In this document: in pieces, positions 8,424-16,594 of the stretch
Layout of the letters: each line of letters opens with the position of its first letter
Position numbering within the stretch: position 1 is the first letter of the stretch
Source: Acidobacteriota bacterium
GTDB lineage: Bacteria; Acidobacteriota; Vicinamibacteria; Vicinamibacterales; SCN-69-37
NCBI GenBank assembly: GCA_009694745.1
Contig: SHUF01000002.1
Location: forward strand, 1 to 64,000
Direction of reading: 5' to 3'
Length of the DNA: 64,000 bases
The notes under the pieces: generated by a model
Told to the model about the DNA's origin: nothing
The model's database searches: none
The model's input: the letters and a program-made list of their open reading frames with translations, nothing else
Position numbers and translations under genes: made by a program

Positions 8424-9841
8424 ATGGCGCCCATGCTTCGTATCGTTTGCCTCTTCGTGCTGTTGGCCATCGCGAATGGCTCTGCGCAGTCCCGGCCGGC
8501 TCCGGACTGGCCCGTCATCGAAGCCGAGACGCTGAAGCACTTCCAGGCGCTTCTGCGGTTCGACACTTCCGACTCTCCGGGGCGTGAACGCGAGGTCGTG
8601 GACTACCTGACGCAGGTGCTCACGGCTGAAGGAATCGAAGTTCAGGAGTATTCCAACGAGGCCCACCGACCCAACCTTGTGGCTCGGCTCAAGGGCAGCG
8701 GCGCCAGGCGGCCCCTCCTGCTCATGGCGCATACGGACACGGTCAATGTCGATCCGAAGAAATGGACGTTCCCGCCCTTCAGTGCCACGCTTGATGGCGA
8801 CTACGTCTACGGCCGCGGCGCCGTCGACGACGAGGACAACGTCACGGCATCGCTGATGGCGATGCTCCTGCTCAAGCGGCTCAACGTGCCGCTTGATCGC
8901 GATGTGATCTTTCTCGCCGAGTCGGGCGAAGAAGGCTCGACGCACGTCGGCGTCAAGTTCATGGCAGATGAGCACTGGGACGCGATCAACGCCGAGTATT
9001 GCTTCGCCGAAGGCGGCAATGTCATGCGCGAGGGCGGCCGCGCGACGTACGCATCGGTGCAAACACTCGAGAAGATTCTCTTTGGGATTGAACTGGCGGC
9101 GACCGGGCCCGCTGGACACAGCTCGATCCCGCTGGAAAACAACGCCGTGGCGCGCCTCGCCAAAGCGGTGGCAGCTGTCAGCGCATGGCAACCGGAGATT
9201 CGTCTCAACGAAACGACCAGCGCGTTTTCAAGAGACTGGCGGACATCTCGGAGCCGGAGGCCGCCGCCCGATATCGGGCCGTCGCCGATCCAGCCAGGGT
9301 CACGGACGCAGACGCCCATTTTCGGCGCTTCGAACCTCGGCTCTCCGCGATGCTGCGCACCACCCTTTCGCCGAATATGGTGTCCGGCGGATATCGCATT
9401 AACGTGATCCCGTCGGATGCGCTCGCGACATTCGACACGCGGATCCTGCCGGACGAAAACCTCCAGGCTTTTCTCGAACAGGTGCGCAAGGTGGTGAACG
9501 ACCCTTCGGTCGAAGTGCGTCTGGCGAAGCGCAATCTGAGGCCCGGTGGTGTGGAGGCGCGCATCGACTCTGACGTCTTCCGCGCGCTTGAATCGTCGGC
9601 AAAGACGCATTACAACGTGCCGACCCTGCCGACGATGGGCACGGGCGCGACCGACATGGCGTTCCTCCGCGCCAAGGGAATGCAGTGCTACGGCGTCGGC
9701 CCGGCCATCGATATGGAGGACGCGGCGAAGGGCTTTGCGGCCCATAGCGATCAGGAGCGGATCCTAGTGAACGAACTCAATCAATTTCTGCGGTTCTACT
9801 GGGACGCGGTGACGGCGATCGCTGGGAAAGTAGGGAAGTAG
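8424..9841 (+). pseudogene. M20-family metallopeptidase, single-base frameshift
   Basis: Secreted Zn peptidase of the M20/ArgE/CPG2 type. The signal peptide is followed by 'LLMAHTDTVNVDPKKW' (metal His/Asp), 'YGRGAVDDEDNVTA' (bridging Asp), 'LAESGEEGSTHVG' (catalytic Glu pair) and the dimerisation domain 'GPAGHSSIPLENNAVARL'. Frame 8424-9224 ends at 'RLNETTSAF' and homology resumes in another frame as 'KRLADISEPEAAARY' through 'KGFAAHSDQERI', the last metal ligand region. Adding one T to the TTTT run at 9225-9228 restores a single 473-residue protein of normal length. Either the gene is freshly dead or the run is a sequencing error. GGGAAGTAG-type tandem repeats flank it (8397-8422 and 9828-9850). 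Confidence 0.8.
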
Positions 9842-9922
9842 GGAAGTAGGACCTCGCGATTCAGCTTCATTGCCGGGCTCGAATCGTCCCTTCAGGCCGG
9901 AAGACGAAGCCGGCGCGCCGCC

Positions 9923-9975
9923 AGGGCACGGTCACCGTGCGTGACGACCCGATGATGGCCGAGCACGGCTGCTAG
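9923..9975 (+). pseudogene. Duplicated C-terminal tail of a BNR/sortilin-like gene
   Basis: Bases 9923-9968 are identical to 8233-8278, the last codons of the upstream BNR protein ('GTVTVRDDPMMAEHG'), and both are followed by TAGGAGCGG. Here the tail ends 'AEHGC' plus stop instead of 'AEHGGR', and no upstream coding sequence remains. It is either the last scrap of a tandem paralogue or a duplication that brackets the peptidase gene. Confidence 0.7.
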
Positions 9976-10008
9976 GAGCGGTTTCCAATTCGGCGTAGCG
10001 GAAACCGC

Positions 10009-10070
10009 CCGGAGGGCACGGGCTTCAGCCCGTGCCGCGCGTCCCGGGCTGAAGCCCGGGACCTCCGAAC
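10009..10070. repeat. Paired palindromic repeats
   Basis: Two perfect palindromic hairpins lie side by side: GGCACGGGCTTCAGCCCGTGCC and CCCGGGCTGAAGCCCGGG. A relative of the second (CCCGGGCTTCAGCCCGGG) is at 34269-34286. Such GGTCCCGGGCTTCAGCCCGGG-like elements are repeated intergenic sequences in many Acidobacteriota. Here they lie between the peptidase remnant and the convergent DUF5916 gene and could also act as a terminator stem. Confidence 0.6.
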
Positions 10071-10192
10071 GCCTACGGTCGTCGAGCCGGCGTGCGGCTT
10101 CGACCTGGCCCAATTCGAGCGGCTTCTCCTCGAGGAGGATTTCGCCAGCGCCTCCAATCGATTACGAATGAAGGTGTCCCTGGCGGTAAGGC

Positions 10193-12388
10193 TCAGAACG
10201 GAAACATCTGACTGAACTTCACAATCACGCCTCGTCCCGGCGGCGCGCCATCCGTGGTGAACCGCTGTTCGTTGTACACGACGTACAAGTCGCTCAACGG
10301 GCGGTGAATGAAGTTGAATCGAATGTTGGTGTTGATCTGCCGGCGGTCGCGGTTGTACTGGACCAGCGCATCCAGGAACATGTTCGTCGTGAAGGAATAG
10401 TTCGTGCGCATCGTGACGATCGATGACACAAAGGACTGTCCCGGCAGCAGGAGCTTCCCAGACGTGCGTTGCAGGCCCACCGTCATGCGCCACTGGGCGC
10501 TGGGTTGCACGGTCGCCGTGGCCGACACCGATCGCTGGGTGCCGTTCCACAGCCTACCCCAGTTGATCGTCGCCGTGCCGCTGAAGGTGCGGCTGGCGTC
10601 CGATTGCGTCAGCAGCCGCCACTCGGCCCACGAGTAGTCGCCGGGCGCCAGGGCCACTGTCGCGTTTGGAAACTGCAGCGGCTGCATGAGCGCCTGCATC
10701 TGCGCGTTGTGGGACAACTCCACATAGGCGCCCGACTTCCGGAGAAATGTCATGCCCGAGTGCAACGTGCGGGCGATGGCCCGATTGGATGGGTCGGTAT
10801 ACCAGTTCCACGCGACGTGCGGATGCAGCTCACGAAGCCCGACGCGATTCAGCCACGCCGGTCGTGGCCGCAGCCCGGTATCGACGAGGTATTTTCTGAC
10901 GCCGGTGCGCCGATAGTAGGCCAGGTCATCGCGGAACCCCCGGCCGATCACCAGCAGGCCGGCCTTTCCGTGGAAGAAGGGCCCCTCCCAGTTGAGCGAT
11001 GTGCGGGCCGCGTACTGATCGTCCTGCACGCCTGGAGTCACGCTCCGCATCACGTAGGAGCTCCAGTCGAGAATTCGGTACAGGCGAATATTGGCATCTG
11101 CGCCAAAGACCCTGTTGTAGTCCGCGGTGTCTGCCGTGTTCTGACGCGACATGACGATCACTCCCACGTCCGAGGCGCCAAACAGATTCCGCCGCAGCCG
11201 CAACACGGAGTAGTTCGTCGCCGGAGACGCCGGCGCTGACTCGGTCTGTACCGTCAGGGCTCCAATCGCGAACCCCCCGGCGCGTCCGGTCAATCTGGCG
11301 CCCGCGAGGATGGGGACGGCGGAACCCGATGGACTCAATCCGATCCGGCGGCTGAAAAACAACAGCAGGTCTTCATCGGGTGTGGGGGTCGGGTTCATGC
11401 GGTTGCGCGCGGCGTCACCCACGTAGAACAGCCCGGCATTCTCGAGGAAGAAGCTCCGTTTTTCCGGGAAGAACTGCGAAAACTGCGTCAGATTCACCTG
11501 CTGTTCGTCGGCTTCCGCTTGCGCGAAATCCGGGGCGACCGTGACATCAAGCGTCAGCGCCGGCGTCACGGCGTACTTCACGTCCAACCCGATGTGTGAT
11601 GTCGAGTCGTACGCGGAGTCCCCCAGGGCACGAACGGCGCCAGCGAGGACATACGGCTTGATCTGCAGGTTGCGACCCGGCCGGGCATCAGACAGGCCCA
11701 GCAACTGACCGGCGAGCGAGACACGCGCCAGAGAAAACGACCGGGGCACGGGTGACCAATAGTCGATCTCGTTCTTGCGCCGGATGCGGCGACTGAAGTT
11801 GATGCCCCACTCCCCACCGGGCTCGAAGCGCAACGCCGTTAAGGGAATGGCCATCTCGACGGTCCATCCTTCAGCGGTGCGCTGCGTCCGCACCGTCCAC
11901 ACGCCGTCCCAGCTCGCATTGATGTCGCGTCCTTCGTTGGTGATCTGCTGATCGGCTCTGGCGCCCGCCGGGGTGGTGGCAAACAGAAATCCATTGCGCT
12001 TGTCGCCGAACGAATCGATAACCACTTCGAAAGTGTCCTGGCCTGTGAGGGCAAAGTCCTTGCGGAGGTCCTTGACCACCAGGCTCGCCGCATCGCTGTC
12101 GTGACACATCGCGCCGATGAACAGCGCGGCGCCGTCAAACAGCATGCGCACGGTGGTGCGCTCAGTCGCGGGCTGGCCGGTGAAGGGTTCGCTTTGCACG
12201 AACCCTTCAGTCGGAATCGCGGCGGTCCACGCCGCATCCGTCAACGCTCCGTCAACAACCACCGGCGTGGTGGCCTGAGCCACCACGATTTCCCGCCGTG
12301 CCGCCGGTTGAACGGGAACCGGGGCCTGGGACGCCATCGTCGTCGAAATGGAGAACACACACAGCATTACCGCCCAGGCCCGCATCAT
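10193..12388 (-). CDS. DUF5916 protein with N-terminal CBM9-like domain (outer membrane)
   Basis: After a signal peptide ('VMLCVFSISTTMASQA') residues 35-220 form a CBM9-like carbohydrate-binding fold: 'PVVVDGALTDAAWTAA', 'ALFIGAMCHDSD', 'FEVVIDSFGDKRNGFLFATT', 'GWTVEMAIPLTALRF'. The remaining 500 residues match DUF5916, with 'FFPEKRSFFLENAGLF' and a run of amphipathic strands ending in Phe, as expected for an outer-membrane barrel. The substrate and activity of this common Acidobacteriota/Bacteroidota family are unknown. ATG 12388 is chosen; a TTG at 12409 would add seven residues. It is divergent from the barrel gene at 12472 across an 83-bp spacer. Confidence 0.8.
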   Translation of the reverse strand: MMRAWAVMLCVFSISTTMASQAPVPVQPAARREIVVAQATTPVVVDGALTDAAWTAAIPTEGFVQSEPFTGQPATERTTVRMLFDGAALFIGAMCHDSDAASLVVKDLRKDFALTGQDTFEVVIDSFGDKRNGFLFATTPAGARADQQITNEGRDINASWDGVWTVRTQRTAEGWTVEMAIPLTALRFEPGGEWGINFSRRIRRKNEIDYWSPVPRSFSLARVSLAGQLLGLSDARPGRNLQIKPYVLAGAVRALGDSAYDSTSHIGLDVKYAVTPALTLDVTVAPDFAQAEADEQQVNLTQFSQFFPEKRSFFLENAGLFYVGDAARNRMNPTPTPDEDLLLFFSRRIGLSPSGSAVPILAGARLTGRAGGFAIGALTVQTESAPASPATNYSVLRLRRNLFGASDVGVIVMSRQNTADTADYNRVFGADANIRLYRILDWSSYVMRSVTPGVQDDQYAARTSLNWEGPFFHGKAGLLVIGRGFRDDLAYYRRTGVRKYLVDTGLRPRPAWLNRVGLRELHPHVAWNWYTDPSNRAIARTLHSGMTFLRKSGAYVELSHNAQMQALMQPLQFPNATVALAPGDYSWAEWRLLTQSDASRTFSGTATINWGRLWNGTQRSVSATATVQPSAQWRMTVGLQRTSGKLLLPGQSFVSSIVTMRTNYSFTTNMFLDALVQYNRDRRQINTNIRFNFIHRPLSDLYVVYNEQRFTTDGAPPGRGVIVKFSQMFPF

Positions 12389-12471
12389 CGGAAAAGTGTA
12401 GTGCAACAACTGTTAGAATCGGCGCCAGGGCGGAGCAACGCAGGCCCGGTGACGGGCGTATAGGGAAACAC

Positions 12472-13755
12472 ATGGCGTATCGACGGTTTGTGAGTGGACG
12501 GGTCGCGGCGGTGCTGGTCGCGGCTCTGGTGATGATGGCGGGGCCGGCGGAGGCACAGACCTCGGTGAAGGTCTTTGTCGATTGCGCCCAGTGTGATTTC
12601 AACAACCTGCGGCAGGACATCACCTACGTGAGCTACGTCAACGCGCAGCAGGACGCGGACGTGCACGTGCTGATTTCGACGCAGAACACGGCGTCGGGCG
12701 GCCGGGAGTACACGTTTGATTTCATCGGGCAGGAGACGTTTGGCGACCTGCGTCAGGCGCTGGCGTTCCTGAGCAGTGGGTCGGACACCGAGGACGAGCG
12801 GCGGCGCGGGGTCTCCCGGACGTTTGCACTCGGGCTCACGCCGTTCCTGTTGCGCACGTCGCAGGCATCACGGTTCTCGCTTCAGTATTCACGTCCGGCG
12901 GACCAGGCCACCACAACCCAACCGGCGCAGGACCCCTGGAATTCATGGATTTTTCGACTCGGATCGAGTGTTGAGCTCAACGGCGAGGAGCGTCAGAAGA
13001 GCGATCGCATTCGCAGCAACTTCGTCGGAAACCGTACGACGCCGGCGTGGAAGTTCTCCTTCAACGGAAACCTGGACCTCAACAACAGCCAGTTCACCCT
13101 GAGCGACGGTCGCGAGGTGAAGAGCGAGTCTGATTCGTGGAACGTCAGCGGGGCGGCGATCAAGAGCCTCGGCAGCAATCACTGGGCAGCGCTGGCGCGC
13201 TTCGAGATTCGGTCGAGTACCCAGTCCAACGAGCAGCGGGACATGCGCCAGGCGTTCGGCATCGAGTGGGACTACTTCCCGTATGCCGACTCCACGCGCC
13301 GGTCGATGGTGCTGCAGTATTCCGTCGGCATCTCCCGCGTGAAGTACTACCAGACCACGCTGTTCGGGAAGGACGACGAGACGCTGTTCGACAACCGCCT
13401 GGCGGCCATCCTCGCGCTGCGCCAGCAGTGGGGCACATGGCGCGCCTCGGCGGCGTACTCGGGGTTTCTGCACGACCTCTCGAAGCACAATCTGGACTTC
13501 TTCGTGGATGCCGACGTCCGGCTCTTCCGCGGGTTCACTCTGAACGTCGAGGGGAGCTACTCGCGCGTGCGCGATCAGATCTATCTGGCGGCCGGCGGCG
13601 CCACCGACGAGGAAGTGCTCCTGCGGGTGCGGCGCCTCCAGACCGGGTATCGCTACCGGACGCTCGTGGGTTTCAGCTACCAGTTCGGATCGATCTTCAA
13701 CAACGTCGTGAATCCGCGTTGGAGCGCGACAACCGGCCGCCAGTTCGGACAATAG
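12472..13755 (+). CDS. Outer-membrane beta-barrel protein of unknown function
   Basis: The 427-residue product starts with a signal peptide ending 'GPAEAQ'. The N-terminal domain 'KVFVDCAQCDFNNLRQDI' with 'ADVHVLISTQNTASGG' looks like a small periplasmic alpha/beta domain. From about residue 170 onward there are alternating hydrophobic strands ('WKFSFNGNLDLNNSQF', 'SMVLQYSVGISRVKYY', 'FTLNVEGSYSRVRDQIYL') typical of a barrel. I recognise no named family. ATG 12472 follows AGGGAAACAC and begins the signal peptide; the frame is open further upstream without support. A strong intrinsic terminator follows it at 13834. Confidence 0.65.
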   Translation: MAYRRFVSGRVAAVLVAALVMMAGPAEAQTSVKVFVDCAQCDFNNLRQDITYVSYVNAQQDADVHVLISTQNTASGGREYTFDFIGQETFGDLRQALAFLSSGSDTEDERRRGVSRTFALGLTPFLLRTSQASRFSLQYSRPADQATTTQPAQDPWNSWIFRLGSSVELNGEERQKSDRIRSNFVGNRTTPAWKFSFNGNLDLNNSQFTLSDGREVKSESDSWNVSGAAIKSLGSNHWAALARFEIRSSTQSNEQRDMRQAFGIEWDYFPYADSTRRSMVLQYSVGISRVKYYQTTLFGKDDETLFDNRLAAILALRQQWGTWRASAAYSGFLHDLSKHNLDFFVDADVRLFRGFTLNVEGSYSRVRDQIYLAAGGATDEEVLLRVRRLQTGYRYRTLVGFSYQFGSIFNNVVNPRWSATTGRQFGQ

Positions 13756-13833
13756 CAGACGGCCGGGGCCGCGGGGACCGTGATCGTGGGCCGCGTAGGG
13801 ATCGCGGCCGCGGTCCGATGCGGTAGACCGGTC

Positions 13834-13863
13834 GCCGGGTCTAAAAGACCCGGCCTTGTTTTT
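13834..13863 (+). terminator. Rho-independent terminator
   Basis: A perfect 8-bp stem, GCCGGGTC and GACCCGGC, with loop TAAAA, is followed by CTTGTTTTTG. It lies 79 bp after the stop of the beta-barrel gene and would end its transcript. Confidence 0.8.
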
Positions 13864-13864
13864 G

Positions 13865-13972
13865 TCAGGCGATCAACTTGGTCACGACCTTGCCGTGCAC
13901 GTCGGTCAGCCGGAAATCGCGACTCTGGAACTAGTACGTCAGCTTCTCGTGATCGATCCCCAACTGATGCGG
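13865..13972 (-). pseudogene. C-terminal remnant of a DUF1501 protein
   Basis: Read on the minus strand, this stretch gives 'HQLGIDHEKLTY', an in-frame TAG, then 'FQSRDFRLTDVHGKVVTKLI' and a stop. DUF1501 (sulfatase-like) proteins, frequent in Acidobacteriota and Planctomycetota, end with a closely similar 'HQLGLDHEKLTYR.QGRDFRLTDVHG' motif. No other part of the gene is left, and the internal stop shows decay. From 13973 to 14055 nothing is recognised. Confidence 0.6.
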
Positions 13973-14055
13973 GCAATATTTTCGCCGGGACTCGGGGGCT
14001 CAAGGTCGCCCCCATCGCCGCGCGTCATCGCGTGATCGAGACCGTTGCGGTGGCA

Positions 14056-14093
14056 GGCCCGTTATGTCAGGAAAGACCCACGTAATACGGACT
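14056..14093. repeat. 38-bp intergenic repeat, copy B, overlapping a gene end
   Basis: This second copy of the repeat at 8302-8340 differs at only a few bases. It supplies the stop codon and last nine codons of the ECF ATPase gene ending at 14062, so that protein ends in repeat-encoded 'SVLRGSFLT'. Confidence 0.6.
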
Positions 14094-14748
14094 CAGGCGC
14101 GGTTACCGCGCCCCCGTCCACGCGAAACACCCGGTGGAAGCGCGTGTCGAGCGGTCGCTGATAGGCCAGCAACGTGGCGCGCCCCTGCGCGTGGCGCTGG
14201 CTCAGGGTAAATTCCAGGGCCTCTCGCTGTGCCGGTGCCCCGGGAGCCACGATCTCGTCGATGAACATCACCGACGGGCGGAACACGCCGCCGAGCAGCA
14301 GCAGTTGCAGCCGCCACATCTCCGGATAGGTGAGGTCTCGCGGATTGGTCTCGAGCGACGGCAGGCTGAAGCGCGCGATCGTCTCCTCGGGAGGCGGCGG
14401 ATGCCCCGATTGTTTCGCCGCCAAAGTGATCTCATCTGCGAGCGTGGCGCGAAAGAACTGCAGGTAGCTCACCTGCGAGACGTAGATGGACCGCGACGGT
14501 CGCGCACGGACGGGCACGCGATCCAGTGGCTCACCACCAATAGAGATGCTGCCTGCGGTCGGCCGCAACAGCCCGCCAATCAGCCTGCCGAGTGTGCTCT
14601 TGCCGGATCCATTGTCGCCAAGCACGAGGGCGGATTCGCCAGCCTGCAACTCAAACGACACGTCGCTCAGGACTGCGCGATCGCGGCCTTGAGATTCAGG
14701 CCGCGCTACGTACCGAAAACTCACGCTGTCGAGGCGTAACAAGCTCAT
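14062..14748 (-). CDS. ECF transporter ATPase subunit with degenerate signature motif
   Basis: ABC ATPase of 228 residues. Walker A 'GDNGSGKS' is at 44-51, the Q-loop at 'YVSQ' (Q92) and Walker B 'VMFIDE' at 160-165, ending in the catalytic Glu. The usual LSGGQ is replaced by 'LTYPEMW' (139-145) and the switch His is missing in 'LLAYQRP'. The gene is the last of a minus-strand operon ordered S component, T component, ATPase lacking Walker A, and this ATPase; it overlaps the preceding gene by 4 bp. Its motif losses complement those of its partner, so one composite ATP site can form. Its last residues come from an intergenic repeat. Confidence 0.8.
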   Translation of the reverse strand: MSLLRLDSVSFRYVARPESQGRDRAVLSDVSFELQAGESALVLGDNGSGKSTLGRLIGGLLRPTAGSISIGGEPLDRVPVRARPSRSIYVSQVSYLQFFRATLADEITLAAKQSGHPPPPEETIARFSLPSLETNPRDLTYPEMWRLQLLLLGGVFRPSVMFIDEIVAPGAPAQREALEFTLSQRHAQGRATLLAYQRPLDTRFHRVFRVDGGAVTAPESVLRGSFLT

Positions 14749-15290
14749 CGTGAACCAATCGCCTCAGTCACTGCCGTGCCATCATCATGAAGGCGTCTGA
14801 GCGGCGGCGCCCCGGGTGCACTGGCGTCTGCGGGAAGCGCCAGCAGCAGTTGTGGATCGTACTCGCAGAACACGGCGTCGCTCTGTTCGGCCGCTCGCTC
14901 GAGCAACGTGCGTATTCGCGCATCGCTCAGGTGACTGGTGGCATCAAGGAGCAGGCGAGCCGGCAGGGGCCGGTTCATGAACAGCGCCAGGCCAAGGAAT
15001 TTGCGCCAGCCGCCTGAAAGATCCAGGACGCGCCGGTCGAGGTGGGCATCCAAATCCCACGCTTGTACGAACGCGTCGAACAGCCGCAGCGGCGGCTGGT
15101 CCCCGGCGTGATTGGAAAGGACGAGGCCGATTTCTTCTCTGACCGTTTCGCTGAATCCACTGTGTTCGACAAACGAGAGCGGGCGATAGAGTGCCACCAT
15201 GGAGCCGAGCGCAGCCTCTACCCGCGCCTGCAGGCCCGCGTGGTCGAAGTCAATCGCGTTGGGGTTGGACGTCAGGACGTAAATCGCCAC
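14745..15290 (-). CDS. ECF transporter ATPase-like subunit lacking Walker A
   Basis: From GTG 15290 the product is 181 residues, far shorter than a normal ECF ATPase (about 270). It lacks the entire P-loop region: it starts 'AIYVLTSNPNAIDFDHAGL' and joins the family only at 'SETVREEIGLVL' (after the Q-loop). The signature 'LSGGWRKFLGLALF' is intact, but the Walker B strand 'ARLLLDATSH' has Ala where the catalytic Glu should be. The start overlaps the end of the T-component gene by 19 bp. The frame is open upstream to 15452, but that part is antisense or out-of-frame to the T gene and shows no P-loop. It probably pairs with the next subunit as a non-catalytic half. Confidence 0.7.
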   Translation of the reverse strand: MAIYVLTSNPNAIDFDHAGLQARVEAALGSMVALYRPLSFVEHSGFSETVREEIGLVLSNHAGDQPPLRLFDAFVQAWDLDAHLDRRVLDLSGGWRKFLGLALFMNRPLPARLLLDATSHLSDARIRTLLERAAEQSDAVFCEYDPQLLLALPADASAPGAPPLRRLHDDGTAVTEAIGSR

Positions 15291-15955
15291 AGCAGCAGTC
15301 CTCCGGCGCAGGCAAATAACGCAACGTCCACGGGGCCTACGGGCGATTTGGTGACGGCCAGTGTCGGCGGAAACGGCAGGCCGAGCATCTGGCAGTAGGC
15401 GGAGCGGTTCGCCGCCTCGGTGATGAGCGCAGCCAGCAGCGGTACGGTCCACAAACCGACAGTGCGCAATCGCCCCACGCCGGACGCCGAGTTGATGCCC
15501 CGGACGGTCAGGTGCGAGTCAATTTCCCCGAGCCGGTTGAACACGGCCAGGCGAATCGATCCGATCAGTTGGAGGATGGGACCGGCGCCGGGAATGCCCA
15601 ATCGCGCGATATCCCGGGCCAATTGGTACGGGTCCACGACCGATGTGAAGAAAATCATCGGCACGATCAGGTACAGCAGCACCCGCAGCGAAAACTGCAA
15701 GGTGTCGTTGAGCACCAGCCGCACCGCCTCGAGCCACGGTTCGGGACGCGGCATGCCGAGCACCAGGCCGTACATGCCGAAGATCACCACGAGCGTGACC
15801 AGATGAGGCCAGACGCGAAACCACGCGAACAGGACCGCGAACGTCGCGACGCAAGACAGCCATGCCGGGATGCCGAGCGTCGAGGCGCAGACGCTGATGC
15901 CTACATACACTGCCAGCAGGGCGATGGCGCGGATACCGCTGATGCCTCCAGCCAA
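15272..15955 (-). CDS. ECF transporter transmembrane T component (EcfT/CbiQ family)
   Basis: The 227-residue membrane protein has several helices in the first 115 residues and a cytoplasmic coupling region containing 'GINSASGVGRL', in the place where EcfT proteins carry their short Ala-Arg-Gly coupling motifs. 'DPYQLARDIARLGIPGAGPI' matches the family's 'P..L...L..L.IP' segment. EcfT links the substrate-binding S component to the two ATPases. It lies between the S-component gene (12 bp upstream) and the P-loop-less ATPase gene, completing a four-gene solitary ECF transporter. Confidence 0.75.
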   Translation of the reverse strand: MAGGISGIRAIALLAVYVGISVCASTLGIPAWLSCVATFAVLFAWFRVWPHLVTLVVIFGMYGLVLGMPRPEPWLEAVRLVLNDTLQFSLRVLLYLIVPMIFFTSVVDPYQLARDIARLGIPGAGPILQLIGSIRLAVFNRLGEIDSHLTVRGINSASGVGRLRTVGLWTVPLLAALITEAANRSAYCQMLGLPFPPTLAVTKSPVGPVDVALFACAGGLLLWRFTS

Positions 15956-15961
15956 CGGTTC

Positions 15962-16008
15962 AAGACCTCAGAGGTCTTCCTGAGGTGAGATAGGACCTCT
16001 GAGGTCTT
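15962..16008. repeat. Paired GACCTC-W-GAGGTC palindromes at the end of the ECF S gene
   Basis: Two palindromes, AAGACCTCAGAGGTCTT (15962-15978) and GACCTCTGAGGTC with partly paired flanks (15992-16008), are separated by 13 bp and inverted relative to each other at the centre base. They encode the last residues of the S component ('HEDLRGPISPQEDL') and hold its stop codon. The same element type occurs at 16750-16820, 35838-35902 and 49504-49560. Confidence 0.75.
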
Positions 16009-16561
16009 CGTGACCGCGAAGGCCGTGCTGCGCCAGGAACGACTTCGGCAAGGCTCTGACTACCGAGATGGACACTAGAGTGACGATGAGTTTGTCCACG
16101 GGTTCGCTGGTCAGTTGCGACAGCATCACGCTGTCCATGAGGCTCTGTCCGGTGGCGCGGAAGAACGCGGTAATTAGATCGGACCCGCTCGTGGTGACGC
16201 CGCCAAAGACAAACGCCGCCACAGGCGCCGAAGCCAGTGCAGCCGCGCACGCCAGGAGCAATGCACTGACCACGGTCAGCAGCGGTGAGCGGTACATGTT
16301 GCGACGCCGCAGTTGGTCAACCACGAGGGCGATCACGATGGCGGTGCCCGTGAAGAACGGCAGGTACGGATTCACGACGAAGAAGCCGATGAGGCAGGTC
16401 AGGACAGCGCAGCTCACACCAGCGCGCCAGCCCAGCAACAGGCTCGCGAGCACGATGCCGGTCGAATCAAGGTAGATCGGCAGCTTCAACCACGCCACGA
16501 GGCCCCCGATGGTGACATTCAGGGCGGTGAAGGCGATGACGAGCGACGTGCGAACGGACAC
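15968..16561 (-). CDS. ECF transporter substrate-binding S component, substrate unknown
   Basis: The hydrophobic 197-residue protein begins 'SVRTSLVIAFTALNVTIGG'. 'LKLPIYLDSTGIVLASLLLG' followed by 'GWRAGVSCAVLTCLIGFFV' is the usual S-component layout of six helices with a substrate loop after helix 1. GTG 16561 gives a start directly at the first helix; the frame is open to 16669 through the flanking repeat, which I take as noncoding. Vitamin or nucleobase-like substrates are typical for ECF systems, but no riboswitch or vitamin gene is nearby. The last 14 residues derive from a palindromic repeat. Confidence 0.7.
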   Translation of the reverse strand: MSVRTSLVIAFTALNVTIGGLVAWLKLPIYLDSTGIVLASLLLGWRAGVSCAVLTCLIGFFVVNPYLPFFTGTAIVIALVVDQLRRRNMYRSPLLTVVSALLLACAAALASAPVAAFVFGGVTTSGSDLITAFFRATGQSLMDSVMLSQLTSEPVDKLIVTLVSISVVRALPKSFLAQHGLRGHEDLRGPISPQEDL

Positions 16562-16594
16562 GGGCCGCAGTATATCGGGAAGCGAGTCTGACCT

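Larger units (their letters stand above)
9842..10192. other. Gene-free stretch holding a duplicated gene tail and palindromes
   Basis: This 351-bp interval follows the peptidase gene and ends at the stop of the minus-strand DUF5916 gene. It contains GGGAAGTAG repeats at its left edge, a 46-bp exact duplicate of the end of the BNR gene (9923-9968) and two back-to-back perfect palindromes (10015-10063). No intact gene is visible in it. Confidence 0.6.
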
